DNA from: Casuarius casuarius
Taxonomy: Eukaryota > Chordata > Aves > Casuariiformes > Casuariidae
DNA: 64,000 nucleotides
Direction: 5' to 3'
Assembly (NCBI GenBank): GCA_003342895.1
Contig: PTFA01000112.1
Location: 556,286 to 620,285 of the forward strand
The notes below the pieces were generated by a model. That model did not search any database and was not told the DNA's origin. It was given only the letters and a program-made list of their open reading frames with translations. Position numbers and translations under genes: made by a program. Numbering within the stretch: the stretch's first letter is position 1; the number at the start of each line of letters is the position of its first letter. Shown here piece by piece: positions 11,876 to 22,641 of this stretch.

Positions 11876-14800
11876 TTTTCTGTGCCTTGTCCGTCAGCGG
11901 CATGTGGAGGCTCAGGGCTGGGCTGCCGGGAGGCGGGTGGGAAGGCTGGGTGCTGCACCTGGGCTGTTGAGATGAACCTCTGCCCTCCCACAATGTTTCC
12001 TGTGCAGCTCCGCAGCGNGGTGGAGGATCCTCTGCTGCCGCTGTCCTGAGAGGCTGCTCCGAGCAAGCTGAAATGGTGATGCCACCCTGGCCCTCGAGGG
12101 CACCTTCTTCTGGGTGGCCCTGCCCAGCAGCCTAGGGCTTGGGGTGGGAGCTGCCTGCAGCTGCAGCACCCGGGGTTGGGAGGGCCGGAGCCCGGCGAGG
12201 CGGCCGTGCCGTCCTGTCCCATCCCCGCACCCGGAGCTGGCACCCCTGGCATGGCCCAACCCTGTAAGGTGGCTTGCCTCCCGTCTGAGCATACTGGTGG
12301 TTTTGGGGGGCACCAGACCGCCCTGGGTGTGCTGGAGATGGCCGGCTGATTNTGCTAGCTCTCTTTAAGCTCCACTTGAAAGCTCTTCTCTGTGCTTGAG
12401 GCTCGTGCGCAGCGCCTTGCACCGCGGAGCCTGCTGGAGGGAGACCTCAGAGCTCTGGGACAAAGAAACATAATCACTGTCCTCGCTTGCTGCAAGCAAG
12501 GAGTGTCACTGCCGCCAGACAGCAGGATCAGCAAGGGGCACAGTGGCCGGACAGTGCCCCGCTCCCGCAGGAGCCCGCGGCGGCTCTGGGGGCGATGGGG
12601 GTGCCCTGCTCCGTGCTGGCCCTTGCCTGTCCGGGGCTTTCAGCCCTGCAGCTCAGCGCCCAGCGGGCCGTCGTGCTGCCCGGTGTGCGGGAAGTGTGGT
12701 GAGAGCTGAGGGGAGCCCGGGGCCCTCCGCTCTGCGGAGAGCCTCACCTCTCCGGCGGGACGGCAAGAGCAGCGGCTGGCTGCCCCGAGGCTGCTCTGTC
12801 AGGCTATTTATGTGCCACAGTGCGCCAGTGGGCTTAAAACTCAGCTGGGAAGAGGCAGGAAAAGATGTGCTTGGATTTCAGGGATGTCTTAGGCAGAAAT
12901 AATCATTGGAAGTGTGTGAGTGAATAGTCTGAGCAATACTTTCTGAGAAAAACAGTCTGTCCTGCTCAGCATCTCTTCCCCCATCTATTTTAGCGTGTGC
13001 CCCTGAGTTGATCAAACTGGTCTGAGAAGTCTGTTTCAAGAAGTGGCTTTGGTCAGTGCCCCCTTTGCNCTGCCTTGAGCCTCCCCTCTCTGTCTCTGCA
13101 AGGGCCAACAGACCTGATCTTCTGCGGGTCAGACTCCCAGTGGGGGGGACGCAGTGGCCTGGAAACCCAGCTCCAAGCACACCTTCATCCCCGACGGGGG
13201 GGGGGGGCTGCCTCCTGCCTGCCCCCGGCTCGGTGGGGCAGCGCCTCGGGGCTTGGACGCCTTCCCTTTGGACAGAGCAGCGCGAACAAAGCGGCCGGGC
13301 TGGCTGTCAGCGGGGTCCTTTCAAGAGCCACGAGCCAGGAGACCCTCGGAAATCCCCATGCAATCGGTTTGCAGGGGTCGGTTTCGCTCCGCAGCAGCTG
13401 GCAGGCTCGGCCGGCCGCGGCGCGCTGACCCGCCGTGCAGCCCCAACGGGACCGCGGCGCTCGCAGCCTCGCTGGCAGCGGAGGGCTTGGCACTGGCCGC
13501 CGGAACGGCCGTGCTGTCTGGGGACACAGGACGGCGCAGAGCCCTGGCAGAGCCTCCCTCCTTCCTCCCTCCCTGCCTGCCCCAGCCGCCGGCCGGAGCC
13601 GCAGGCCGGGCAGCTGCGCCTCCCGCTCCCCCGAAACACGGCTCCCCGGGGAGGTGCTGCCTTGCGCCTTGTGCCAGGGGAACGCAGCGGGCTCTTGGCT
13701 CTAACCCACCTGCGAAGGGCTGTCCTGCCCTGGTGCCACAAGCCATCACCTGCTCGAGGTGACCCCCGTCACCAACTCCCAAATACAGGGTACGAACGGA
13801 ACAGTCTGGCTTCACTTTTCCTGAATTTAATGTTCTTCTGCGCCGTCCTGTTCCCCTCCACATCCTGCCCCCCCCCCCCATTTGAACGCGCCTTTTCTCT
13901 TTTCATTTTTTTCTTTCCNTTTTTTTTTTTTTCTTAAGCATCCTCACTTTGGTAGGGGTGTCGGAGTGTGTGAAGGGGAAAAGCAGGGGAGGTAGGGATC
14001 GATTCTGGTCAGACCTCAGAATTTGGCCAGCAATGCCACTAGGGAACGCTGAAACTGCCCTTTGCTCGCTCCAAAAGCCGCTGTAAACGGCCTAAATGAA
14101 TCGCTGGGTGTCTGGGTGCTGGCACTGAGGAATCCTCCTCTTTGCTAGCGCTCAGTGTCTGTAGCAGCTCACACACCAAGGTGCCTCCCCTACTTCTCCA
14201 CAGCTGTTGAGATCCCTGTTTCCTTCAGGTCTGGAAGTCTCTCATTCTTCTGCTTCTCTCGGAGCAGAGCTTCCCTTTCGTCTGACTTTTTCAAAATAAT
14301 TTAGAGGGGTGTTAAAGGTAACCGCTATAAAAAGGAACCAAGCAACTGCATTTTCTGCTGGTGGATTGTGTAAAACCAGATTGCTACTGCATTAAACTTC
14401 TGAAGTACGATGGGGATTCACAGTGGAGGGACAAGCTGGAGTTTGTCTCCCGGCACTGTGCGATGGTGGCTCTTGCACTGAGCAGAACTCCCTATCGCTT
14501 TTAATTGGGTGAACTGCTGGCAAAGATGTGGCAGCTCCTGGAAAAGGTGCTGCTTCTCAGCAGGTCCGTGTTTGAGGGAGTCTGTCAGTTTTTGTAAAGT
14601 AGTAGCAGAGTGACTCCTTAAAATACCTGGTTTGTTACACCTCATGCAAAATGGTGCATTGGAGTTTGCACTGCGCACAACGTATCGTTGTCGCTTGATG
14701 ACTCTGTGTGCGTCTAGGGAGCTTTACAAGACCTAAGGAGCTTTACGAGGCAAGGGCTTGCCCACCTCCCGGGTGGGTGGGTAAGTAGGATTTCTAGCGA

Positions 14801-15141
14801 GTCGGTCTGTGATGCTGAGTGCAGGCATTGTACCTCGCTCTGTGCAATTCCATGAGGACAATTTTGGCTTATCCCAAGGTACTTCCATTCTCCATTAGCC
14901 ACCACCCGAGACCCCCTGTGGAGCAGTTTGGCCACTTGCTACTCCCTTTGGATAGGAGCAGGATGCTCACAGGAAAGCTTATCAGGGAGGGAATAGACTT
15001 TCAGGTACCCCGTGANAATGGGCTTTTCAGGAGGAGCTGGCTGTGAATACTTGTTTCCTAATCATTTGCACCTAGGAAGGCTGTAGGATATTTTGTTAAC
15101 GCCTTATCTGCTTGCTTAGCACCTAGTTCGTCGTAAGTGCC

Positions 15142-15217
15142 GGACCATATCCTGCCCTCATTCGGTGCTGGGATGAATCCTGAGGACTAGATGTGGAGCA
15201 GTGGCAGGATATGGCCC
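15142..15217. repeat. Inverted repeat, possible old element
   Basis: CCATATCCTGCC at 15145-15156 is repeated in inverted form (GGCAGGATATGG) at 15203-15214, a perfect 12-bp pair about 46 bases apart, with partly matching flanks (GGACC before, CCC after). This could be a small relic with terminal inverted repeats or part of an old interspersed repeat. The intervening sequence encodes nothing recognisable. Confidence 0.6.
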
Positions 15218-17479
15218 TAAAAATCAGCAGCCTGTGCTTCCTGCAGGGAAGTGGTGGGCTATAGCGGCCCGTCTAGAGAAAGAGAGCAACACCATCCACT
15301 GCCGCGGAGTAAGCGCGATGCTGACTGGCAGCCCTAGGGAAAAAATCCTATTGTGCGCCGGTTTTCAGTAAATATGCCAGGAGCTACCTGGTGGTATTAG
15401 GGCTAATCACAGGAGTTTTCCTCTTAGAACTGTGGTTGGATTTATGTTGATCACTTTAAAACATATCTCACAGATATATTTAGTAGAAGAACGTGTAAAA
15501 CCCCAACCCCCAAATGGTATTATGTAACCAATACAGTATTTAAGTGCCCCCTGTGCAAACTAACTGAAAAGCCTGCTGTTTGCCTTCTTTGGCTCTGCTG
15601 TGTATTGGTCAACTGAAGCCGGGNGCTCTGTTTGCTGTTCTGATTACGATTTTGAAAGGAAAGATCCATAGGATCATGTTATCCAGAAAGTGAAAAAGAC
15701 TTAAACCCCACTTGCTGGGCGTAGCCAGGACTCCGGGGCTGAGTGAGAGCCCTCTCGTGGGCCGCCTGGGAGGGTGGATTGCCCAGCAAGCCCCTGCCAT
15801 TTGAAAGCACGCGCACCCCAAGGACATAGCCCCCCACAACGTACTTTGTCCCTTTATGCGTGGGTACAGCCGTTCTCGGGGGCCTCTGCAGCAGCCTCAG
15901 CCGTGGGTTCAGCTGGGCTCAGCAAAGGTGAAGATGTGTTAGTGCGAGATCCGGGAGATGGTGGCAGCTAGGGAAGCAGCTGGGTACGCGGGTTCCCACG
16001 GCCGGACCCAGAGCTGGGATCAGGTGGAAATGAGAGGTGGGTTTGCTCTCGCCCTGAACCAGGAGGAGCATGTAGGCTTTCCCCCCAATATGCTGTTATT
16101 GATCTGGCATCAGCTCCTTGCTCAGTCAACTCCTTTATTCAAGCTGCTGGATCTCGGGAGCACAGTGGCTTCCATTATTGTTATAATCTTTCGCCAAAGA
16201 GAGATTCCCCCTTCTCAGCAATGCACCAAAGTGGAAGTAATCGCTCTTTTTTTCTTCTTGCATTTGTCCTTTCCTGTTTCATTCACNGATTGAAAAATGG
16301 CTAAAGAGCAGCCCCCATTTCACCCCTTCTTTTCCCTGATTGACTCAGCAGCTCCTGGGACAGAGGGAGGAAAGGGGCCTCGAGGTCACAACCTTCACAA
16401 TCTTCAAAGCCCCTGCCGCTTCCAGCAGCTGTCACAGCTCTCACTGACCATATCCCCAGAAGGTCAGCAAAAAAATAAACACTGGGGCCCGACAGGTCCC
16501 CTTCTCATGCAAACTGGCCATTTCCCTCCCGAGCTCCCATTCCATGCATAGCTCACACGTAGGAGACCCCCTCGGATTTGCACAGAGCTATGCAAGAACA
16601 AAATGCCACAGAAAATAAAAGCAGAAGGGCTTCCTGGGCAGGCAGGGTGGGAAAAAGAAAAGCAGCTTCCTGAGCTCTCCATGCCCACCCACAGGCTGCT
16701 GCAGCCATTTTGTGTGTGCGCAAAGCCTGGAGGTGAAGCTGGGGAGGGGGCCGACTTCTCCCTGGGAGAGAGACTGCAGGCAAGGATGCAGCTTTTATAT
16801 CTGCTTGTGCATGTGAGAGACAGAAGAAAGGGAGAATCCAAAAGAAATAGGAAACGAAGCAGAGACTGTAAAAACCTTTTCAGCGGGATTAGATTGCATC
16901 CCTCTCCTGCAGCCAGACTGCTTTCTGCACTCACCTTCCCCTGCAAAAAGTCATGATGAAGCAGAAACAGTGCCAGGGAGAAGCACAGGTTCAAAAGGCC
17001 AGAGTGGAAAGGTCCTTCGCTAAAGGAAATACCCCCTCCCCAGCCCCCTTTTATAGGAGTATCCATTTCACCATGGCCACTAGTAATGAAAAGGCTATTT
17101 CCTGGCCTTCCCCGCGCAGCTCCCATCTGCGGAGCGCTGCTCTGATCTCCATCATTGCAAACCCTTCCCCTCCCGGCCACACTCCTGCCCCAGCCCGCGG
17201 CCCCGGGCCCAAACCCAGCACCAGGGCATGCCCCGAGCCTGTTTCTCAGGCTCCGCAGTAGAGCAGGACACTCGTTTTCCTATTAGTGTTTCCAATCTCT
17301 CCTCACAAAGGACAAGCGGGCGCTTAACATACCGGATCACCGGACACAAACCCNTCGAGTGGATTTTTATCTGTGTCCCGCGGCTGGAGGGGAAGGCGGA
17401 AGGGGCTGGCGACCTGCAAGAAATCCCCCCACCCCNCCCCCCCAGAAGAAAAGGCAGTGACAGGGATGTGGGAAGTCAC

Positions 17480-17489
17480 TTTATTTATT
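17480..17489 (-). promoter_or_regulatory. Candidate poly(A) signal of the pri-miRNA
   Basis: TTTATTTATT on + reads as two overlapping AATAAA on the - strand. It lies about 280 bases downstream of miR-130b in the direction of transcription. Further downstream on - there is a G-rich tract (complement of the C runs near 17.43-17.45 kb), compatible with a downstream polyadenylation element. A single hexamer match is weak evidence; position relative to the cluster is the main argument. Confidence 0.4.
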
Positions 17490-17764
17490 CGGTGCTGGCT
17501 GGGTACAGCAAAGAGGCGCCCTGCGCCGNGCTCGCTCACTCCGGGGCCAGGCGAGGGGCCAGGGCGGCGCGCAGGGCCGCTCACCTTGCCCCGCTCCTGC
17601 GCACACTCTCCGCTGCTGGTGCTTAAACAAAGAAAGTTGCACAATCAAAGCCGTGTGTTGTAACCCCCCCCCCGTTAAGGTGGCTCCCGGGGGCGGCGGG
17701 ACAGCCCGTCCCCACCCGCTGCCACGCTGGAGGCCAGCTCGCCCCCCGCTCTCGCCGCTCCCCG

Positions 17765-17840
17765 GCGCACTGACGCCCTTTCATTATTGCACTGCTCGCT
17801 GCAACCGTGACAGTAGTGCAACAGGGAAAGAGGGGCAGCC
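17765..17840 (-). ncRNA. MIR130B: pre-miR-130b hairpin
   Basis: Read on the - strand, the 3p arm (17794 down to 17773) begins CAGUGCAAUAAUGAAAGGGC, matching the vertebrate miR-130b product with seed AGUGCAA. The 5p arm (17832 to 17812) contains UCUUUCCCUGUUGCACUACU, as in known miR-130b-5p. The arms pair along their length around a loop of about 17 bases. It is the last hairpin of the cluster, 1.09 kb from miR-454. The family silences mRNAs carrying UUGCACU sites; all four members here share that seed, so targets should largely overlap. Relative to the recalled human 3p (AAUGAUGAAAGGGC), there is a G-to-A change outside the seed. Confidence 0.97.
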
Positions 17841-18430
17841 CGCCCGGTGGTCCCGGCGCTGGCCCAGCGGCCGCGGGCCAGGGGAGAGCCCAGGGAGGGG
17901 GGGTCCCTCCCGCCTTCGGCCTGGCGCTGGCCGCTCCCCCGGGTGATGGTGGCAGGTTAACGCGAGGGCAGNGGCAGGGTCAGGAGGCAGCGGGCACGGC
18001 CCCATCTCTGGGCTGCAGGACCTCCCCCGGCCGCCCCCCAGGAGAGACACAGCGGGCTCAAGGGGGTCCCACTGCCNGGGCCCCGGCTCGCAAACCCCCG
18101 GGGCAGTGGCTGCTCCGCTGTGCCAGCTCTGTCCCCTCCCGCCCTCCCTTTCCTTGGGCCTCAGAGGTCCCGAAAAGGGACCAAGGGGACCACCTGAAAT
18201 GGAAGGCAGGGCCACCCACTCGGCCGTCCCAGCTGCTGTCAGCCCCCAGCTGATCACTCACAAANCAGAGAGGAGCTTCACCCCCGCCAGCCTGCTCCGT
18301 TCCCACGTACCTCCGTGTGCAGCCCGGGGAAGGGCCCGGGCCGCGCGCCCTGACCACGGACACGGCCCCGGCTGCACGGCCCGGCCCCGCATACGTGGAG
18401 CCCGGCGGGGCGGCTCGCCAGGCAGAGACA

Positions 18431-18911
18431 CAAGCTTTGTTTGAGGAGGTTACTGGGATCAGAGCCGCGGTCTCTTTGTGCAACGCTCTGCTTTACACCA
18501 GTTTTCGGGCTGGGATCAGGCACAGAAAGAGCAAGTGTGGCTATATGTATCTCCTCCCATCCCTTGACGGGTGTTTACATCATTATGTAAAACAGGCACC
18601 CTTCAAACATCTCGAGTCTGATACTATTTTAAAATGGAGACGTGATGGGTTTCTCCAGTTTCAATCGCTGCTTGCACTTTTTAAGCACAAGGCCATTTCG
18701 AATCCTGTGCGATAACATCAAAAATATGCCCATTACTCACAACCTGAGTCACCACAATAGCACGATTACTTGTCACACATAACATCTCCGTGCAATTACT
18801 TGCCTATCTAACAAAGCTTCGCATTTCACAACTTTTCCCTTAACTTGATGGGCACATAGGATTATTTTTTTCCTGCTGTGGCTTTCTTCTCTCCATGAAG
18901 AATACCCTCCA
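18431..18911 (-). other. Spacer between miR-130b and miR-454
   Basis: AT-richer sequence between the CpG-rich region and the miR-454 hairpin, presumably transcribed as part of the pri-miRNA. No additional AGUGCAA-seed hairpin and no coding exon was seen. Confidence 0.6.
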
Positions 18912-18988
18912 AAGAAAAGACCCTATAAGCAATATTGCACTACTACCCTGATCACAAAAGCAGAGGCAATATTGATAGGGTCTCATCC
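18912..18988 (-). ncRNA. MIR454: pre-miR-454 hairpin
   Basis: On the - strand the 3p arm (18942 to 18920) starts UAGUGCAAUAUUGCUUAUAG, which I recall as identical to human miR-454-3p. The 5p arm (18981 to 18960) is ACCCUAUCAAUAUUGCCUCU followed by GC, one base from the recalled human 5p (GCCUC against GUCUC). The arms are nearly fully complementary around a 17-base loop. miR-454 shares the AGUGCAA core with miR-130 and miR-301 but offset by the leading U (positions 2-8 are AGUGCAA). In human, miR-454 is paired with miR-301a on another chromosome; here it sits with miR-130b beside SDF2L1. Confidence 0.97.
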
Positions 18989-21971
18989 TTAAGGTTAGGA
19001 AGCTGGATTATGTGTCTTGCGGCAGGTGACGGGAGGGAGCTTCATTCCATGCCTGCAAATGGGGAAGGGGTAAAAAGTTAGAAAGCAGTGCACTGCCCTA
19101 CGGATTGCAGCACCGTGTGCGCCCGGGAGGGTAGGGGCACGGGGAGGGGGGACAGGGACGGAGCCGTCTCTGACCCCGCAGAGCGTGTGCGTGGCCTCTA
19201 TCCCTTCCCTCAGGACATGTTTAACTCCAGCGTGGATTTGATCCAGGTTTCTAGTCCTCTGTCCCCACTCCTCACATTCTTCTTCTGTGTAAATGTCTCT
19301 CCTTTGTTAACAAACTCAGTCAATTAGCTGCCGAGCTCTTAGAGGCTGGGAAGTGCTATTTATTTGATTAGCTGATAGTTGTATTTTGGACCTCTCAGTA
19401 ACAGGCGTCAAGCCCTCAGAGAACTTCCTTTCTGGGGCTGTCCTACTTGGAGAGCCCAGTGTTTTAAAATATCCCTCCCTTCATTGGAAATCACGGGATT
19501 AAGTACACACCAAAAATTAGAAAGCGAAACAAGATCTCCAGGGCTGGCTCTCCAGCACTGACTTCACATTAATGCACACAGATTAAACAGTGTTTGGAGA
19601 CGCACGCGTGTTTTGCCCTAGCTCGATTTGTTTGGCTTTTCCTTCTCTTCCCCCTTTCCCGGCACCCTCTCTGCCCTAGGCTGCGAGGCATGACTTTCGG
19701 CAGGGCTGGTTTGGTGCCGAACGCGCCAAGGGGCCCCGAAGAGCATCCCAGGGAGGGGGCAGCACACCTCCAGCTTCAGGGCTGCTTTGCCTGCTAGATG
19801 CTTCCTCTGCAAACGGGCTCCTCGCAAACCCGCCCCGCTGCATCTGTCCCTGGGAGCACTTGGGAGTCTGGGGTGAAGGGGACGGAGGCTTCATTCCCAG
19901 GCCATCCCAAACCAGTTCATGATTTTGACACTTTAAGCTGCTTTTTCCTCAGCCCGCTTTCCAGTGGATTAAGTAAGAGTGCAATGGAGAGACAATCCCC
20001 TAATTCATGGATTCCTGGCTAATTTATGCATACCACATTGATCTGGTCTTTGCCATTAGAGATCCCTGGTGTTTGGCATGCTGGTGTGAGGCAGCCCTGC
20101 ATCCCCTTTGATGTTGCCTGACTTGCCCAAAGCAGCTGAAAACCAAGGACATGCCAAAGAAAAGGGAACAGGGGGAAGGTCCATTAATTGTTTGGTTTTC
20201 TAATGGACTGATGAAACAAAATTTCCAGTTTGCCCCAACTCCTCCTCTATCCCCATTATTTGAGATGCTTGTTGGAAGCAAACAGGAATCCTTCCCCCCC
20301 CCCCCCATTTATTTGTATTACCCTTTGCTTATGCGAATTAAAAGGCCACGTTCACAGAGATTGCTGCATGCAGCTCAGAATTAGTTTTATCAAACTTTGG
20401 TATTTTCGTTACCTTGACAAAACCTCGAGTTTTATCCTGCCACTCTGCTTCTCAACAACCCCTGCAACCTAGACATCCAGTTGGACTGGGAACACTTTAA
20501 AAAAAACAAAAACAAAAAACCCCACACACAACTAGGCTCAGCCTTACCTTTCCATCTATTACTGTTCAGTCTCTATTTTGCTTATATTTACCATGTCTTT
20601 TTCCACTCTTCAGCCTCGCTGTTATTTCAAATGAGACTTACGCTTAACACACGCAATTTAACTTCTCCAGTGGCCCAACAGACAAACCCACTGGCGAGTT
20701 TACAGCTGAAACGTACAGTTCATACATCGAGTGACGTTGCTATTGAATCAGTAAGGGGGGCAGTGCCGTTTGGCAATTTCTACACAATTTAGGTTTTCAG
20801 TAGTCGCAGAAGCTACAACAGGCAGGAGAGAGCAAGGGATGTAATTAGAAAAGTCAGGCATGAGTTAAGGGCCAAGCAAAGGCAATTAAGTTACTTTGTC
20901 TTTACGTCTCTGGATGTGTGCTGAGTGCCTAGATGTGTCTCAAGAATTTCCTTATCTCCAGCTCTCCAAGCAGGCGCCCTGCACCCTGGAGCGGTGCATT
21001 GGCACAGGGCTCCCCACACCTTTCTTTTTTTTTTTTTTTTTTAAATAAGACAGAAAAATAAAGACTGAACCAACCTCCAATAATATTCTCTCAGTTTGCA
21101 AACAATACGCATAGCCTGGGTCAATCTGTGTCCTATAGCGGGGAGGCTTCTCTGGAATGTATATGGGGGTTATTTTAAAATAAACATTTAAACACGAGAT
21201 TATGAAATGCATGCTATTTATACTCCAGGAGGCTCAGCATCTCTAGATATGTTTAGAAACCTCTCTCGCCTTTAATCACAGTTATAGAAACTAAATGGAA
21301 ATGTCACCAGGACTAGTATGGAAATAACGCTTTAAATGTTGCTCAATAAAGGAAGGGTTTGGGTTTGGTTTTTTGCCAGTGAGCATGGGGGAAACTTTAA
21401 TTGGAGTGGAGTCACTGCAGTATTTTTAAGCCCCCCTTTCCTGATGTTAGCAGACAGACTGAAGCGTCCCTACTATGAAGCTCAGGGCTAAATAAAGTAG
21501 TGAGCTGATTCTCCAGAGCTCGGAGGCCTCCCGCTCCCTTGCGAGATCAGACCTTGTCTTCTCTGGTTCGGTTTAGGGAGCCGTTTCCCCTCCTCTCGTG
21601 GCTGTTTGCTTGTTTGTTCCTCTTGTGGCTAAAGGTGCCACTTCGGGCGAGCGGCTTTTTTAAATTCCTATCTCAGTTGCAACCTCACAAAACACAGCGA
21701 GGCAACAACTCTCCAGTCCAGCCTTGTTTCCCCGGTCACAGCCATTTCGCTAGCCTGNGGAAAGGAGACCATTTAAAAGCCATCTTGCAATTAAATACAT
21801 TACATAGTCTACAATATATTTTCTGCCGAAGAATTGACACTATTACCAAAGGTCAGAGCAAACACTTTGGAAACAGCTGTAGGCTGAGACTTGATTTAGA
21901 GTTTTCCATTCTAGTTGATATTTTTATCATTGTTTTAAAACTGGAAAGTGTTGCCTTTTTAATTCTCTCTC
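18989..21971 (-). other. Spacer between the two miRNA pairs (left of gap)
   Basis: This is mostly AT-rich sequence lacking recognisable interspersed repeats, which is consistent with constrained non-coding DNA but not proof of it. It has a C run at ~20296-20306 and a T run at 21025-21042. No coding exon and no further seed-family hairpin was seen. One open frame appears to run from 21539 across the gap, but it consists largely of Ns. Confidence 0.55.
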
Positions 21972-22641
21972 NNNNNNNNNNNNNNNNNNNNNNNNNNNNN
22001 NNNNNNNNNNNNNNNNNNNNNNNNNNNNNNNNNNNNNNNNNNNNNNNNNNNNNNNNNNNNNNNNNNNNNNNNNNNNNNNNNNNNNNNNNNNNNNNNNNNN
22101 NNNNNNNNNNNNNNNNNNNNNNNNNNNNNNNNNNNNNNNNNNNNNNNNNNNNNNNNNNNNNNNNNNNNNNNNNNNNNNNNNNNNNNNNNNNNNNNNNNNN
22201 NNNNNNNNNNNNNNNNNNNNNNNNNNNNNNNNNNNNNNNNNNNNNNNNNNNNNNNNNNNNNNNNNNNNNNNNNNNNNNNNNNNNNNNNNNNNNNNNNNNN
22301 NNNNNNNNNNNNNNNNNNNNNNNNNNNNNNNNNNNNNNNNNNNNNNNNNNNNNNNNNNNNNNNNNNNNNNNNNNNNNNNNNNNNNNNNNNNNNNNNNNNN
22401 NNNNNNNNNNNNNNNNNNNNNNNNNNNNNNNNNNNNNNNNNNNNNNNNNNNNNNNNNNNNNNNNNNNNNNNNNNNNNNNNNNNNNNNNNNNNNNNNNNNN
22501 NNNNNNNNNNNNNNNNNNNNNNNNNNNNNNNNNNNNNNNNNNNNNNNNNNNNNNNNNNNNNNNNNNNNNNNNNNNNNNNNNNNNNNNNNNNNNNNNNNNN
22601 NNNNNNNNNNNNNNNNNNNNNNNNNNNNNNNNNNNNNNNNN
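21972..22641. other. Assembly gap (670 N)
   Basis: A run of 670 N. It lies at the left edge of a CpG island, where GC content commonly causes sequencing dropout. Any promoter element, exon or extra hairpin inside is invisible. Confidence 0.99.

Larger units (their letters stand above)
10171..17099. other. Intergenic, mixed GC, no gene recognised
   Basis: Sequence of alternating composition with GC-rich patches near 11.2-11.45, 12.1-12.8 and 13.15-13.75 kb. Homopolymer runs (C and T) occur at ~13.87-13.93 kb. The open frames in the GC-rich patches overlap on both strands and show no recognised domain. Old repeat remnants (a MIR-like copy near 11.8 kb and an inverted repeat near 15.15-15.22 kb) are listed separately. 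If a stable transcript runs past the - strand poly(A) signal near 17.48 kb it would enter this stretch, but nothing here requires it. Confidence 0.55.
17100..18430. promoter_or_regulatory. CpG-rich region containing miR-130b
   Basis: GC- and CpG-rich sequence flanks and includes the miR-130b hairpin. Single Ns occur at several G/C runs. No coding exon was recognised; the 60-157 codon frames overlap on both strands. It may be an independent promoter or enhancer, or simply the GC-rich 3' end of the primary microRNA transcript. The sequence does not decide between these. Confidence 0.45.

Noticed and set aside
13056..13937. 293-codon frame on +
   Set aside because: GC-rich, overlapped by 186- and 202-codon frames in other frames and strands, ends in homopolymer tracts, and shows no recognised motif.
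16341..16350. TGACTCAGCA as an NRF2/MAF site
   Set aside because: A single 10-base match in a stretch with no other supporting element; chance occurrence is likely.
19085..19096. 12-bp palindrome GCAGTGCACTGC
   Set aside because: Short palindromes of this size are expected by chance in 64 kb, and the flanks do not extend it.
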